From contig OY729432.1 of assembly GCA_963422385.1 (NCBI GenBank), forward strand, positions 930,001 to 994,000: DNA of 64,000 nucleotides, written 5' to 3'. Position 1 is the first letter of the stretch, and each line of letters opens with the position of its first letter. The DNA comes from JAJDTQ01 sp963422385. Lineage in GTDB: Bacteria; Desulfobacterota; Binatia; UBA9968; JAJDTQ01. The notes beneath the pieces were generated by a model. That model saw only the letters and a list, made by a program, of their open reading frames with translations, was not told where the DNA came from and did not search any database. A program made the position numbers and the translations under genes. This document shows positions 38,723 to 47,966 of this stretch, piece after piece.

Positions 38723-40693
38723 CTAACCTTCACCCTCATCCAGGGTCGGCGCCGTGAGAAGTTGTACGGCCCTGTCCAGGTCCGCATGGCTCCCGAGCAG
38801 CACCAGGATGTCGCCCGGCCTTAGCGGGTGGTCCATGGGCGGACTCTCCACCGACGCCCCCTCTCGAACCAGCGCCAGGACGCTGGTCCTGCCCTGGAAG
38901 TGGTCCTTCAGCTCCCCGATGGTATAGTGCGCCCCGGGGGCATCCTGCTGCACCAGGAACGTATCGGCCGTGGCGCCGGTGAGAAACTGGCTGAACCGGG
39001 CGAGACTCTGGTCCTCCAGTCTCAGGCCGCGCAACATGCTGTAGCCTTCCCTGCGCACCAGCTCCACCTGCAGGCTGATGACGTTGCGCGGCACGTGGTA
39101 CTCTTGCAGGACCCGCGCGAAGATCTCCACCGAGGTTTCGAACTCCTCCGGTATGATCTCGTTGGCGCCAAGGTGGGTGAGGCGGGGGATCTCGGCCACG
39201 TACCGCGTGCGGACAATGACGTAGAGATCGGGATTCAACCGCCGCGCGTGCCAGACGATGCGCGACGTCGCCATGGGGTCACTGATGGCCACGACCATGA
39301 CGCGCGCCTGCGCCACGCCAATTCCCGCGAGAACCGACGGACGGGTGGCGTCGCCGAAATCGATCGTTTCCCCCTCGTTTCGCGCCCGTCGCGCCACCTC
39401 CGGGTCGAGGTCCAGCATCCTGTGCGGGATGTCCACCTCCCGCAGGACCCGAGCCAGGTTCCTCCCGTTGAGCCCGTAGCCCACGATGATGACATGCCCG
39501 GTCATATCATCGGTGGCCGGCCCTTCGGCCGCGGCGCCGCGGCGCAACGCGAATCCCAGCCGGCCCCCGCCAAGGATCAGCAGAGGGGTTGCCAGCATGC
39601 TGAGAATCGAGGTGGCGAGAAAGATCTGTTCCTGATCCGGCGAGAGGAGATCGAACGCGCCGCCCATGCGGGCCAGAATGAGCGAGAACTCGCCCACCTG
39701 GGCCAGCGCCAGACCCAGCAGCAGTCCGAGCCGGAACGAACGCTGCAGGAACGAAAAGATGGCGGTGATCAGGCCCCCCTTGATGAGCACCAGCAGGAGC
39801 CATGCGGCGCCGATCAGGGAAAGCTCGTTTCCGACGAAGGCCAGATCCACCTGCATCCCGATGGAAATGAAGAAGATGCCCGCGAAACTGTCCCGCAGAG
39901 GGTGGATGTCGGCGATCACCTGATGGCTGTACTCCGAATCGGATATCAGGAGACCGGCCACGAATGCCCCCAGCGCCAGCGAGATGCCGGACTGGAAGGC
40001 CAGCCAGGCGGTGCCGAGACAGATGAGCAGCACGAACAGGACGAAGATCTCCTGGTTTCGCAGCCGCGCCACCTGATGAAGGAACCAGGGCACGATGAAG
40101 CGCGAGGCGGTGAAGATGAGGGCCACGGCCAGCACGGACTTTCCCGCCGTGAGGCCCACGACCTGAAGGGAGAACGCATCGGTCTCGCCCAGCACCGGCA
40201 CCGACAGCATCATGGGCACGGCGATGATGTCCTGCAGCAGCAGCGTACCCACCGCGAGACGGCCGTGAAGGGCCGACAGCTCGCCGCGGTCGCTGTAGAT
40301 CTTGAGCACGATGGCCGTGCTGCTTAGGGACGCGAGCATGCCGAAGAAGAAGCTGATCCGGAGGGGATGGCCCAGGTAGACGCCGGCCGCCGTCACCGCC
40401 AGAGCGGTCAGGGCCACCTGAAGGGATCCTCCCGCGATGATCAATCCCTTTACCGACAGGAACCGCTCGAAGGAGAATTCCAGGCCGATGGAAAAGAGCA
40501 GCAATACGATGCCGATCTCCGCCAACAGCTCGATCTCGGCCCCATGGCCGATGACGCCGAAGCCGTGAGGTCCCATGGCGACGCCCACCGCCAGAAAACC
40601 GATGACCGTGGGGAGCCTCAGCTTGTGGAAGGCAAAGACCGTGGCCACCGTAAGGGCCAGGACGGCCACGAGACTCGTGAGAACGTTGAGCAT
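38723..40693 (-). CDS. CPA2 cation:proton antiporter (KefB/YbaL type)
   Basis: 656 residues. Na_H_exchanger domain with about 12 helices (1-380), including LPTVIGFLAVGVAMGPHGFG and IVLLLFSIGLEFSFERF. A TrkA_N/RCK domain follows (HVIIVGYGLNGRNLARVLRE near 415, then DFGDATRPSVLAGIGV), and a TrkA_C domain ends it (about 575-650). The RCK domain senses nucleotides and gates K+ efflux in relatives. Start at ATG 40693, where the hydrophobic N-terminus begins; a longer frame to 40774 adds 27 unrelated residues. Confidence 0.9.
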   Translation of the reverse strand: MLNVLTSLVAVLALTVATVFAFHKLRLPTVIGFLAVGVAMGPHGFGVIGHGAEIELLAEIGIVLLLFSIGLEFSFERFLSVKGLIIAGGSLQVALTALAVTAAGVYLGHPLRISFFFGMLASLSSTAIVLKIYSDRGELSALHGRLAVGTLLLQDIIAVPMMLSVPVLGETDAFSLQVVGLTAGKSVLAVALIFTASRFIVPWFLHQVARLRNQEIFVLFVLLICLGTAWLAFQSGISLALGAFVAGLLISDSEYSHQVIADIHPLRDSFAGIFFISIGMQVDLAFVGNELSLIGAAWLLLVLIKGGLITAIFSFLQRSFRLGLLLGLALAQVGEFSLILARMGGAFDLLSPDQEQIFLATSILSMLATPLLILGGGRLGFALRRGAAAEGPATDDMTGHVIIVGYGLNGRNLARVLREVDIPHRMLDLDPEVARRARNEGETIDFGDATRPSVLAGIGVAQARVMVVAISDPMATSRIVWHARRLNPDLYVIVRTRYVAEIPRLTHLGANEIIPEEFETSVEIFARVLQEYHVPRNVISLQVELVRREGYSMLRGLRLEDQSLARFSQFLTGATADTFLVQQDAPGAHYTIGELKDHFQGRTSVLALVREGASVESPPMDHPLRPGDILVLLGSHADLDRAVQLLTAPTLDEGEG

Positions 40694-40845
40694 GCCGCGT
40701 CCCGTATCGAAGCCTGCGCGCCTGCTGGAACCGAAGTTCGTGTCTGGAGGTGCGAGCGGATGGACTGACCGCACCGGGTGTTGAATTCCACCTGTGCTTC
40801 AATGATGATAGTCGATTAACGATTGCATGAATAGCAACCGAGGAG

Positions 40846-41613
40846 ATGATGATCGAGGAAAACAGGGTCATGGGCATCGACGTCGGCGGCACCGGAGTCA
40901 AGGCGGCACTGGTGGACACCCGGACCGGACGGATGACGACGGAACGTGTACGGCTGCCCACGCCCCAACCGGCGACGCCGGCGGCGGTCATGGAGGCCAT
41001 CAAGGAGCTCCAGCGACAACTGCAATGGCAGGGAACGGTGGGTTGCGGCTTCCCGGGCCTGGTGAAGAGCGGCCGGGTTCAGCGGGCCCCGAATCTCGAT
41101 TCATCCTGGATCGGCTATGACCTGACCGAACAACTCCGGGCCCGACTGGGGGTGCCGCTGGTGGCCATCGGCAACGATGCCGATGCGGCGGGACTGGCGG
41201 AGTTCCGGTTCGGCGCCGGCCAGGGCGTGACCGGAACCGTGATGGTGATCACTCTGGGAACCGGCATCGGATCCGCCGTCTTCCGTGACGGCGTGCTCCT
41301 GCCCGACACCGAGCTCGGCCATCTCGAAATGCGCGGCAAGGCGGCGGAGAAGCGGGCCGCCGCCAGCATACGCACGAATCGGCGCCTGAGCTGGAAGAAG
41401 TGGGCGAAGCGGCTTGACGACTACCTCGTCCATGTGGAGTACCTGCTCGGCGTGGACCTGTTCATCATCGGCGGAGGGGTCAGCAAGAAACCCGAGAAGT
41501 TCTTCCCTTGCCTCCGGGATGTCGGCTGCCGGGTGGAAGCCGCGCGCCTTGGAAACGCCGCCGGCATCATCGGCGCGGCCATGTTCCCGCGGCGCCAAGA
41601 GCCTTCCGAGTAA
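40846..41613 (+). CDS. ppgK: polyphosphate glucokinase (ROK family)
   Basis: 255 residues. Phosphorylates glucose using polyphosphate or ATP. Seen: MGIDVGGTGVKAALVDTRTG, the N-terminal phosphate loop; GCGFPGLVKSGRVQRAPNLD; VAIGNDADAAGLAEFRFGAG with catalytic Asp; and VITLGTGIGSAVFRDGVLLPD with ELGHLEMRGKAAE, the sequence typical of PpgK rather than zinc-binding ROK repressors. GAGGAG precedes the ATG. The CHAD gene is convergent 79 bp downstream. Confidence 0.88.
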   Translation: MMIEENRVMGIDVGGTGVKAALVDTRTGRMTTERVRLPTPQPATPAAVMEAIKELQRQLQWQGTVGCGFPGLVKSGRVQRAPNLDSSWIGYDLTEQLRARLGVPLVAIGNDADAAGLAEFRFGAGQGVTGTVMVITLGTGIGSAVFRDGVLLPDTELGHLEMRGKAAEKRAAASIRTNRRLSWKKWAKRLDDYLVHVEYLLGVDLFIIGGGVSKKPEKFFPCLRDVGCRVEAARLGNAAGIIGAAMFPRRQEPSE

Positions 41614-41619
41614 GCGAAT

Positions 41620-41690
41620 GGTAGCGAGAGGCAGAGAAATGGACCCATTTCCTTGCCTCGCAGTAGATTCCTGCTTTACTCGGACAGGCT
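41620..41690. repeat. dispersed repeat, short (internally deleted) copy
   Basis: About 71 bp, read on the minus strand from AGCCTGTCCGAGTAAAGCAG to CTGCCTCTCGCTACC. It matches both ends of the longer copy at 55312-55447 but lacks about 65 bp of its middle. It fills the gap between the convergent ppgK and CHAD genes and includes an imperfect GAGGCA/TGCCTC hairpin. Confidence 0.75.
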
Positions 41691-41691
41691 T

Positions 41692-43263
41692 CTAGTTTCG
41701 TGTGATCCGCCGAAGCCAAGGTAGCAGGATCACGTAGGGGGGCTCGGTTTCGCGAAGGCCCCGACTGAACTGGTTAAACAACTTCGGCACCTTGGCGCAT
41801 TGCAACTCCCTCTCCACCCGCATGCGTGACACCAGCACCTCGACGGCAGGCAGCGCCCGGCCGTCCCCGGCAACGGACATGGCCTGGGCGAAGTCCCGGG
41901 TCTGGGCCTCGTGCACCGTGAGATCCTGTATCCTGCCCAAGGCGTCCTGGAGCTTCTTCAAGCGCTGGACGACGCTCCTGGCCTCGGGCATCGGATCCGC
42001 AAGGATCTCCATGAGGTAACGGAGCTGCTTGCACTCGATCCGAAGGGAGTGGAAGGCCGCGGCATCCGTTCTTTCCTGGAGCCGGAACCCTTGCTCCAGG
42101 ACGGCCCTGCACTTCTTCGCCACGCGCGATCCCACCAGCGACGCGATGGGCTCCGAGCCTCGCGGCCCCACGCCGAGGCCGGTTTCGTCCTCGACGCATG
42201 AGCGCCACCGCTGCACCGCGCGGTCATAGTCGCCGGAAGCCATGACATCCACCAGTGCGCGCCGGGCCGCTTCCCGCTCCCGCGCGGCAAACTCGAACAG
42301 CGGTATCATGTCCTCCGCCAAGGCGCCCGTGAGCATGCGCCGGTAGTCGGGCCGCTGAAGCAGATACACGTCCAGGTCCCTCAACACGTTGGTGGATTTG
42401 CCCAACCATGACAGGCTCTTCCTGAGCTTGGCCGCCGGCTCCGGCGCAAAGACGTCCCGGAGTTGCCCCAGAAAGGACCGGGCGCGCCGGACCGCCACCC
42501 GGAAGTCGTGCAGGAACTCGGTGTCGGTATCGTTGAGGATACCCTCCTCGTTGCCGCGAACCACCTGGTACTGACCGCGAATCATGGAGCGCACCGCATC
42601 AGCCGCGGTCATGGAGGCGTTGATCGTCACCTTGGGCATGGACGCCGTGCGCAGCGGGTCCATGCCCAGTGCCTCGATCGCCCTCCGATAGCGGATGCCG
42701 CCGTCGACGCGCGCACCCCGCTTCTCCCACCACTCACAGACTTCCCGGAAGATCTTCTGGTAGCCCCGTACCGGCCCGACCACGACGCAGGGGTCCAGCC
42801 GCGCCGTTCGCTTCCCGTCCGACACTTCGTCGTCGCTCAACGAGACGCGCAGAACGGTCTTTTGGTCGCGATTCCACCGGCTCCAGGTTCTGATCTCCGA
42901 CCGTACCGAAAAGATCCTGAGCAGCGCCCGGTTCCTGGTCAGCGGCAGCATCTCGTCTCTCAGTCCCCCCGGCGGCAATCTGTGGGCGAACACCGGAAGA
43001 CCCTCCAGCCCGATGCGCTGCTGCGTATCTGGCCGGTCCGGACACTCTAGATGAAGCATCCCGTCGGAGCTCCACAGAACCCGTGATCGGGCAAAGAGCC
43101 GCCCGTCGAAAGTGTCGAGATAGACGGTTTCCCTGCTGCGCCGGGAGCCTTCGTGAAGCTCATACCGTTGGCACAGCTCACGCACCAATCGCTGACCCGC
43201 TCGACCCTGGGGAACATCGAACGTCAACTCCGAGAGCTCCGATGTGCGTGAGAGCGTCATCAT
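41692..43263 (-). CDS. CYTH-CHAD domain protein
   Basis: 523 residues. The first 200 resemble a CYTH (triphosphate tunnel) domain with alternating charged strands (TVYLDTFDGRLFARSRVLW, KTVLRVSLSDDEV). From about 215 to 510 a CHAD domain follows: HDFRVAVRRARSFLGQLRDV, FHSLRIECKQLRYLMEILAD and LQDALGRIQDLTVHEAQTRD, with many conserved Lys/Arg/His. CHAD domains bind polyphosphate and locate to its granules; CYTH domains act on tri- or polyphosphate. It is the last gene of a minus-strand HU, ParA, CYTH-CHAD run, and converges on ppgK. A granule-associated role is likely. Confidence 0.88.
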   Translation of the reverse strand: MMTLSRTSELSELTFDVPQGRAGQRLVRELCQRYELHEGSRRSRETVYLDTFDGRLFARSRVLWSSDGMLHLECPDRPDTQQRIGLEGLPVFAHRLPPGGLRDEMLPLTRNRALLRIFSVRSEIRTWSRWNRDQKTVLRVSLSDDEVSDGKRTARLDPCVVVGPVRGYQKIFREVCEWWEKRGARVDGGIRYRRAIEALGMDPLRTASMPKVTINASMTAADAVRSMIRGQYQVVRGNEEGILNDTDTEFLHDFRVAVRRARSFLGQLRDVFAPEPAAKLRKSLSWLGKSTNVLRDLDVYLLQRPDYRRMLTGALAEDMIPLFEFAAREREAARRALVDVMASGDYDRAVQRWRSCVEDETGLGVGPRGSEPIASLVGSRVAKKCRAVLEQGFRLQERTDAAAFHSLRIECKQLRYLMEILADPMPEARSVVQRLKKLQDALGRIQDLTVHEAQTRDFAQAMSVAGDGRALPAVEVLVSRMRVERELQCAKVPKLFNQFSRGLRETEPPYVILLPWLRRITRN

Positions 43264-43323
43264 CCGTTTGCCGGCAAGGAACAGGGAAGCAGGCCCCTCC
43301 CCGAAATACGGCTGGGCGCGGGT

Positions 43324-44100
43324 CTACTCTCCTCGGTAAAGCATCAGGCCGGCCAGCTCCTCCCACAGCTCACGATAGCGCTTCGTCGACGTACCCGCAG
43401 GCTGGAAGGCCGGAAGCGGCGCCCGCGCCAGCCCCATGCTCTCGACGTCGGCGGCGTAGGGAATCGTGGCCCGCAACCACCTCGGGAACTGCTCCTTCAT
43501 GGTGGCCATGGTCGCCCGGTGCATCTTCTTGCGCGCTTCCACCATCGAGAAGAACGCCCATACCTTGTCTTCGTCGTAGCCCTTGCGCCTGATGAAGGCC
43601 CGCAAATTGGAATAGGCGCGGGCGGCCAGCGTCGACGGGACCACCGGTACCAATAGCAGATCCGCCGCGACGAAGATGCTCTCGGCCAGCAAGGTAGCGG
43701 TTGCAGGGCTGTCCAACACGATCAGATCATACTCGCCGCGGAACGGAGCGAGTATCTCTTGCAATCGTTTCCTGGATCGCTTGACGTGACCGAGCGCGGA
43801 CGCAAGATGCCGGTGCGACCAGTCCGCGGGCAACAGATCCAGACGGTCGTAGTCGGTTCCCTTGATGTTGTCGGAGACTCTGGCCCGCCCCTTGAGGTAA
43901 ACCTTCCTGGCGTTTTTGAGCTCGGGCCTTACGCGAAAGTAGTAGGTCGTCGAACTCTGCGGGTCGAGGTCACAAACCAGAGTCCTGAGTCCGGACGCCG
44001 CGCTGAGATAGGCCAGGTTGACGGCGGTGGCGGTCTTCCCGACGCCACCCTTCAGGTGATAGACCGCCATCACCTTGCCCCGTGCGGACTCGCCCCCCAT
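43324..44100 (-). CDS. ParA-family ATPase
   Basis: 258 residues. Deviant Walker A KGGVGKTATAVNLAYLS at 17-33, LVCDLDPQSSTTYYF (A'), and YDLIVLDSPATATLLAESIF (Walker B). ParA/McdA-type ATPases use the nucleoid as a track to space plasmids, chromosomes or protein cargo. No ParB gene is beside it; instead it stands between an HU-like gene (82 bp upstream) and the CYTH-CHAD gene (60 bp downstream). Positioning of a CHAD-coated polyphosphate granule is an inference from that context. Confidence 0.88.
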   Translation of the reverse strand: MGGESARGKVMAVYHLKGGVGKTATAVNLAYLSAASGLRTLVCDLDPQSSTTYYFRVRPELKNARKVYLKGRARVSDNIKGTDYDRLDLLPADWSHRHLASALGHVKRSRKRLQEILAPFRGEYDLIVLDSPATATLLAESIFVAADLLLVPVVPSTLAARAYSNLRAFIRRKGYDEDKVWAFFSMVEARKKMHRATMATMKEQFPRWLRATIPYAADVESMGLARAPLPAFQPAGTSTKRYRELWEELAGLMLYRGE

Positions 44101-44182
44101 TTTCGAGCCTATGCCAAGTCCGACAGGTTGTCAGGGTGGGGATTGGAGGCCGCTGCTCTCATGGCCCCCAACCCTACGCTCT

Positions 44183-44497
44183 TCAGGTTCGGGGTTTTCT
44201 GGGTGGAACGATGGCTTCCTTGCAGGCCTTGGCAATGCGAAACTTGACGACTCTTTTCGCCGGTATCTTGATGGCCTCCCCGGTAGCGGGATTGCGCCCC
44301 ATGCGGGCTTTCCTGTTGGTTTTCACCAGTCGGCCAATGCCTGGTACGATGAAAACCCCGGTCTTCTTCACCTCCTTGACAGCGAGCGCCGCGAGGTTGT
44401 CCAGGAAATCTTTCGCGACGCGTTTGTTGAGGTCGCACTTGGCTGCCAGATCCGTCACGATCTGGGCCTGAGTCATCTTCACCTTGGTTGCTGCCAT
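44183..44497 (-). CDS. HU-family DNA-binding protein
   Basis: 104 residues, first gene of the HU, ParA, CYTH-CHAD run. The fold is recognisable from MTQAQIVTDLAAKCDLNKRV, FLDNLAALAVKEVKKTG, VPGIGRLVKTNRKARMGRNP (DNA-binding arm containing RNP) and KIPAKRVVKFRIAKACKEAI. It has a short basic N-terminal extension (MAATKVK) and tail (PPRKPRT). ATG at 44497 has GGGAGAG upstream. Confidence 0.9.
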   Translation of the reverse strand: MAATKVKMTQAQIVTDLAAKCDLNKRVAKDFLDNLAALAVKEVKKTGVFIVPGIGRLVKTNRKARMGRNPATGEAIKIPAKRVVKFRIAKACKEAIVPPRKPRT

Positions 44498-44607
44498 GCC
44501 TCTCCCTTCCAATGCCCACTGGTCAAAGGGGCGCAAGTACCAGAATTATTAACAGTATAAGCGGGCTTCACCGAATTGTAAAGAAAAGGGCAGCACGCAC
44601 CGGCCTC

Positions 44608-46071
44608 CTACGCCCCATCGGAACCACGCCAGTCGGGCAGCCGCGGGTGAGGCCGGCGGAATGCGTGAATGATATCGCTATGGGTCAAATCGTCGTGCCT
44701 GAACGAGGGCAACTCCGAGCTGACCCGGGAGTGGTACCTCATGAGGATCAGGTACCGTTTGAGCAACTCCGGCAACAAGAAGTTTCGGCGAACGTGCTCC
44801 CTTCCCTGCCGGCCCAGAGCAGCCGCCGCGTCACGGTCGTCCAGCACCGTCGCCATGTGCGAAGCGATGGCGTCGGTGTCCAGCGGATCTACCAGGTATC
44901 CCGTCACGCCGTCGATGATCTGCCGCTTGATGCCGCCTACACGGGATCCGATGACCGGAGCGCCCTGCCAAAGGGCCTCGGTCACGACCAACCCGAATCC
45001 TTCCCGGGTCGACACGTGGACGAAGCCCCGGGCGACGCGCATCAACGCGCCCACGACCCGGTCGTTGTCCTCCACGTTGACCCAGAACCGAACATCCGGG
45101 TGGCCGTCGGCCCGTTGCTTCAGCTCATTCAACACCTCGTCGCCCTCGGGGTCGTCGGAGGCGGTATTCCCGATGAACACGAGGTAGGGCTTCGGGTCCC
45201 AACACCGCGCCTCGCACAAGCGTTGGAAGGCCTTCAGTATCGTGCCCTGGTTCTTGTGGCGGTCGTAACGGGAGATGGCCGCGAATATGGGCCGTTCGGG
45301 ATCCACATCGTGTGCCTTGAACAACGGATTCAACACATCCAGAGCTTCCGTCCGGGTGTAATGCCGGTTCTTCTCCGCCAAGGGGTCGATACAGGGCATG
45401 ATCTCGTACACCGGAATCTTGAGCCCCGGGCCCACGAACTCGGGCATGGTAAAGACCGCCCCGTCGCAGTGGTTGATATACGGCAACAGGAACCGCCAAA
45501 CGGTCTTGTCCGGAGCTGACGTATCGATATGACAACGCCAGATCACGTTGCCGAGAATCGGCGCATTCATGATCATCGCCGCGGGTTGCGGGTCATGGAG
45601 GACGGTGAGGTCCGCGGCGATGAAGGTGTTGCAGGCGTTCTCGTCGATAGTATCGAGGTAGGCACCGAAGATCTCTTCAAGGAAAACGGGTGACCCTGCT
45701 CCCTGGAGCAGGTTGTGGAACTTCTTGGTGATTTGGAAGAACTCACGGTTGCCGCGAATGGTGCACCACCGGGCATCGACGCCCAACAGCCGGGCGAAAG
45801 GAACGGCACTGCGGAGCATCTCTGCCACCCCGCCGCCCACGGCCGTGGAATTGACGTTCACCCAGCCGTGGCCGGTCAACGGCTCCGCCAGACGCTTGAG
45901 GTCGTCCACCCGCGACCTGCCGATGACCGCCTCGTAATCGGCAAGGTCGAAAGATCCCTCCGGCCGGTGTTCTTCCAGGCCGGCAACGGTCTCGTTCCGG
46001 CCGTTGCCGTTGCCGGCTTCGGGCGACGGGGGGAATTCCAAAGCGTCGGTGGTATCGTTCAAGAATGTCAA
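44608..46071 (-). CDS. treT: trehalose synthase, glycosyltransferring (TreT, GT4)
   Basis: 487 residues. TreT joins nucleotide-diphosphate glucose and glucose to form trehalose. Two Rossmann halves: VNVNSTAVGGGVAEMLRS near residue 70, and the acceptor-binding WRCHIDTSAPDK. The donor domain has FAAISRYDRHKNQGTILKAF, GFVHVSTREGFGLVVTEAL and APVIGSRVGGIKRQII (EX7E region). The start is TTG 46071, with AGGAGGGG seven bases upstream. It is divergent from the DUF502 gene and next to the HU-ParA-CHAD run. Polysaccharide-forming GT4 relatives are the alternative. Confidence 0.85.
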   Translation of the reverse strand: MTFLNDTTDALEFPPSPEAGNGNGRNETVAGLEEHRPEGSFDLADYEAVIGRSRVDDLKRLAEPLTGHGWVNVNSTAVGGGVAEMLRSAVPFARLLGVDARWCTIRGNREFFQITKKFHNLLQGAGSPVFLEEIFGAYLDTIDENACNTFIAADLTVLHDPQPAAMIMNAPILGNVIWRCHIDTSAPDKTVWRFLLPYINHCDGAVFTMPEFVGPGLKIPVYEIMPCIDPLAEKNRHYTRTEALDVLNPLFKAHDVDPERPIFAAISRYDRHKNQGTILKAFQRLCEARCWDPKPYLVFIGNTASDDPEGDEVLNELKQRADGHPDVRFWVNVEDNDRVVGALMRVARGFVHVSTREGFGLVVTEALWQGAPVIGSRVGGIKRQIIDGVTGYLVDPLDTDAIASHMATVLDDRDAAAALGRQGREHVRRNFLLPELLKRYLILMRYHSRVSSELPSFRHDDLTHSDIIHAFRRPHPRLPDWRGSDGA

Positions 46072-46234
46072 GATATCCCCTCCTGTGCGGTCAAATCAGG
46101 CAACGATTTCGCAGACTTTAGAATGAGTTAGAACCAAATGTCAACAGGACGGAGCGTACCGGGAAGGAGTCCCTTGCCAGAGGCGGAGGGTTCACGTATC
46201 CTTTGACTCAACCGGCGCGCGCCGACCCCCAGCC

Positions 46235-46927
46235 ATGCAAGCCAGGAAGCCTCATTTTCTGCGTAACACGATGATCACGGGGTTCCTGATCCTGATCCCG
46301 CTGTTCGTCACCTACATCCTCATCGCGTTCCTGTTCAACCTGCTCCACAACGCGGGCGCACCCATCCTCCTGGGCGTCCTGTCCTTCCTCAACCTGGATG
46401 ACCTCCATTGGCTGACGCCGCTGGTTCCGTTCATCAACCTGCTCCTCGCCCTGATGCTGATCTTCTTCATGGGGCTGTTCGGCACCAACATCGTCGGCCG
46501 GCGCATCCTGGCAACGCTCAACCAGGTGGTCATGCGTCTGCCGCTGGTGAGCAGCGTCTACGGCGCCGTAAAGCAGATGGTGGAGACCCTCCACGGCCCC
46601 CACCGAAGCTTCCAGCAGGTGGTTCTGCTGGAGTACCCCAAAAAGGGCGTGTGGATGATGGGGCTCGTGGCAACCCGCAGAGCGGACACCTTCAACGTCT
46701 CCTCGTCGGACACGTTGCTGTCCGTCTTCATACCCACTACCCCCAACCCCACCTCCGGCTTTCTCGTCCTGGTTCCGGAGGACGAGGTCATCGCGACCGA
46801 CTACAACGTGGAGGAAGCATTCAAGTTCATCGTCTCGTCCGGCATCGTCGGCAGGGAATTCACTCCCCCGGAACGCCCGCACGCGCCCAGGCAGGCGGCG
46901 CTTGAGGCCGCACCCCAAAAGAGCTAG
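46235..46927 (+). CDS. DUF502 family membrane protein
   Basis: 230 residues. Two membrane helices near 12-35 and 65-90, then a cytoplasmic beta-rich domain. Family blocks: LRNTMITGFLILIPLFVTYI, GRRILATLNQVVMRLPLVSS, VYGAVKQMVETLHG, VVLLEYPKKGVWMMGLVA and TTPNPTSGFLVLVPEDEVI. Function is not established for the family. The gene is monocistronic, divergent from treT. Confidence 0.88.
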   Translation: MQARKPHFLRNTMITGFLILIPLFVTYILIAFLFNLLHNAGAPILLGVLSFLNLDDLHWLTPLVPFINLLLALMLIFFMGLFGTNIVGRRILATLNQVVMRLPLVSSVYGAVKQMVETLHGPHRSFQQVVLLEYPKKGVWMMGLVATRRADTFNVSSSDTLLSVFIPTTPNPTSGFLVLVPEDEVIATDYNVEEAFKFIVSSGIVGREFTPPERPHAPRQAALEAAPQKS

Positions 46928-47103
46928 GGGTCTGTCGGATTTGGAGAGTGGAATTGGTAAGATAAGGAAAAAAAGGAGAAGGGGGAGAAGGAGGGGTCGG
47001 AGCGATTTCAAGGAGTGGACTGGAATACACCTTATCTCTGCCGCCACCCTGTCCAAGAAACCGGGACCACCTCACAAATGACGTTTTCGGGGCGTGCGTT
47101 CCC

Positions 47104-47826
47104 TCACAGCTCCAACACCAGTCCGTCCTCCGCGGTGCTGATCGGCAACGACCGGCGCCGGGCCAGCATCTCCTCTCCCATGTGCGTGAGGATCAGCCGC
47201 TTGCATTCCAGGCGCTCCCGATGCGCGGCGATCTCCCCGTAGCTCATGTGCGAGGGGGACGGGACGTCGTAATGGCAGCACTCGCAGATGAACAGGTCGG
47301 CGTCCCGGCTGTGGGTGATGAACTGATCCGTCCAACTCGAATCACCGGAGAAGAGCACGGTGCGCCCGCCGACCGTGACCCTGAGCCCCAGGGAGACGGC
47401 GTCGGTCTGGTGCGGGACCCGGAAGACCCGTACCTCGGCACCGGCGACCATGGTGGCGGTATCCGGCTCCAACACCGTAAAGGCGGCGAAGGGCAGCTCC
47501 TTCTCGCCGTACATGAGCCTCATGAGATCGCGTACCCGCTGCTCGGCGCCCGGCGGGCCGGCCAGCTCCAGCGGACGGCTCCGGGGCTTGTTGTACAGGT
47601 AGTGGATGAAGAAGAAGGGCAGGCCGCCGAAGTGGTCGCCATGGAGATGGCTCAGGATGACCGCGTCGAGGTCCGCCGGGTCCAGACCCGCGCGCCTGAA
47701 GGCCGGCAGCGTCGAAGGCCCGCAGTCGAGGAGATACAGGCGCGAGCGGTCCTCCAACAGATAAGCGGTATGGTTTCTGCCGCCGCTACCGAAGGCGTCC
47801 CCGGATCCGAGAAAATGGACTCTCAC
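47104..47826 (-). CDS. metallo-beta-lactamase-fold hydrolase (RNase Z-like)
   Basis: 240 residues. Zinc motif SHLHGDHFGG with His60, His62, Asp64 and His65; further ligands are in PHQTDAVSLGL, GDSSWTDQF and ILTHMGEEM. It begins MRVHFLGSGDAFGSGGR, typical of RNase Z and ElaC relatives and of phosphodiesterase-like members, but it lacks the exosite arm of true RNase Z. The substrate is uncertain. It is divergent from addB, 140 bp apart. Confidence 0.83.
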   Translation of the reverse strand: MRVHFLGSGDAFGSGGRNHTAYLLEDRSRLYLLDCGPSTLPAFRRAGLDPADLDAVILSHLHGDHFGGLPFFFIHYLYNKPRSRPLELAGPPGAEQRVRDLMRLMYGEKELPFAAFTVLEPDTATMVAGAEVRVFRVPHQTDAVSLGLRVTVGGRTVLFSGDSSWTDQFITHSRDADLFICECCHYDVPSPSHMSYGEIAAHRERLECKRLILTHMGEEMLARRRSLPISTAEDGLVLEL

Positions 47827-47913
47827 TCAGCCGACATTAGCAGCGCCGGGTTGACATTGGCAACGCGTGCGGGGTCTGCCAAAGTCGTGGGAGGCTCTGG
47901 TTGTTCGAGAGAC

Positions 47914-47947
47914 CCTTCGACTTCGCTCGCCAGGAGCTTGTCGAAGG
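47914..47947. repeat. CCTTCGAC...GTCGAAGG palindromic repeat
   Basis: CCTTCGAC (47914-47921) pairs with GTCGAAGG (47940-47947) around an 18-base middle. Twenty bases later the addB start follows. A related, larger element with the same CCTTCGAC ends lies inside addA at 52.6 kb. Confidence 0.7.
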
Positions 47948-47966
47948 ACTTGATTCCGGCTGCTCC

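Noticed and set aside
46966..46999. Homopurine A/G tract after the DUF502 gene
   Set aside because: Low-complexity sequence with no pairing arm, repeat partner or promoter features that I can support.
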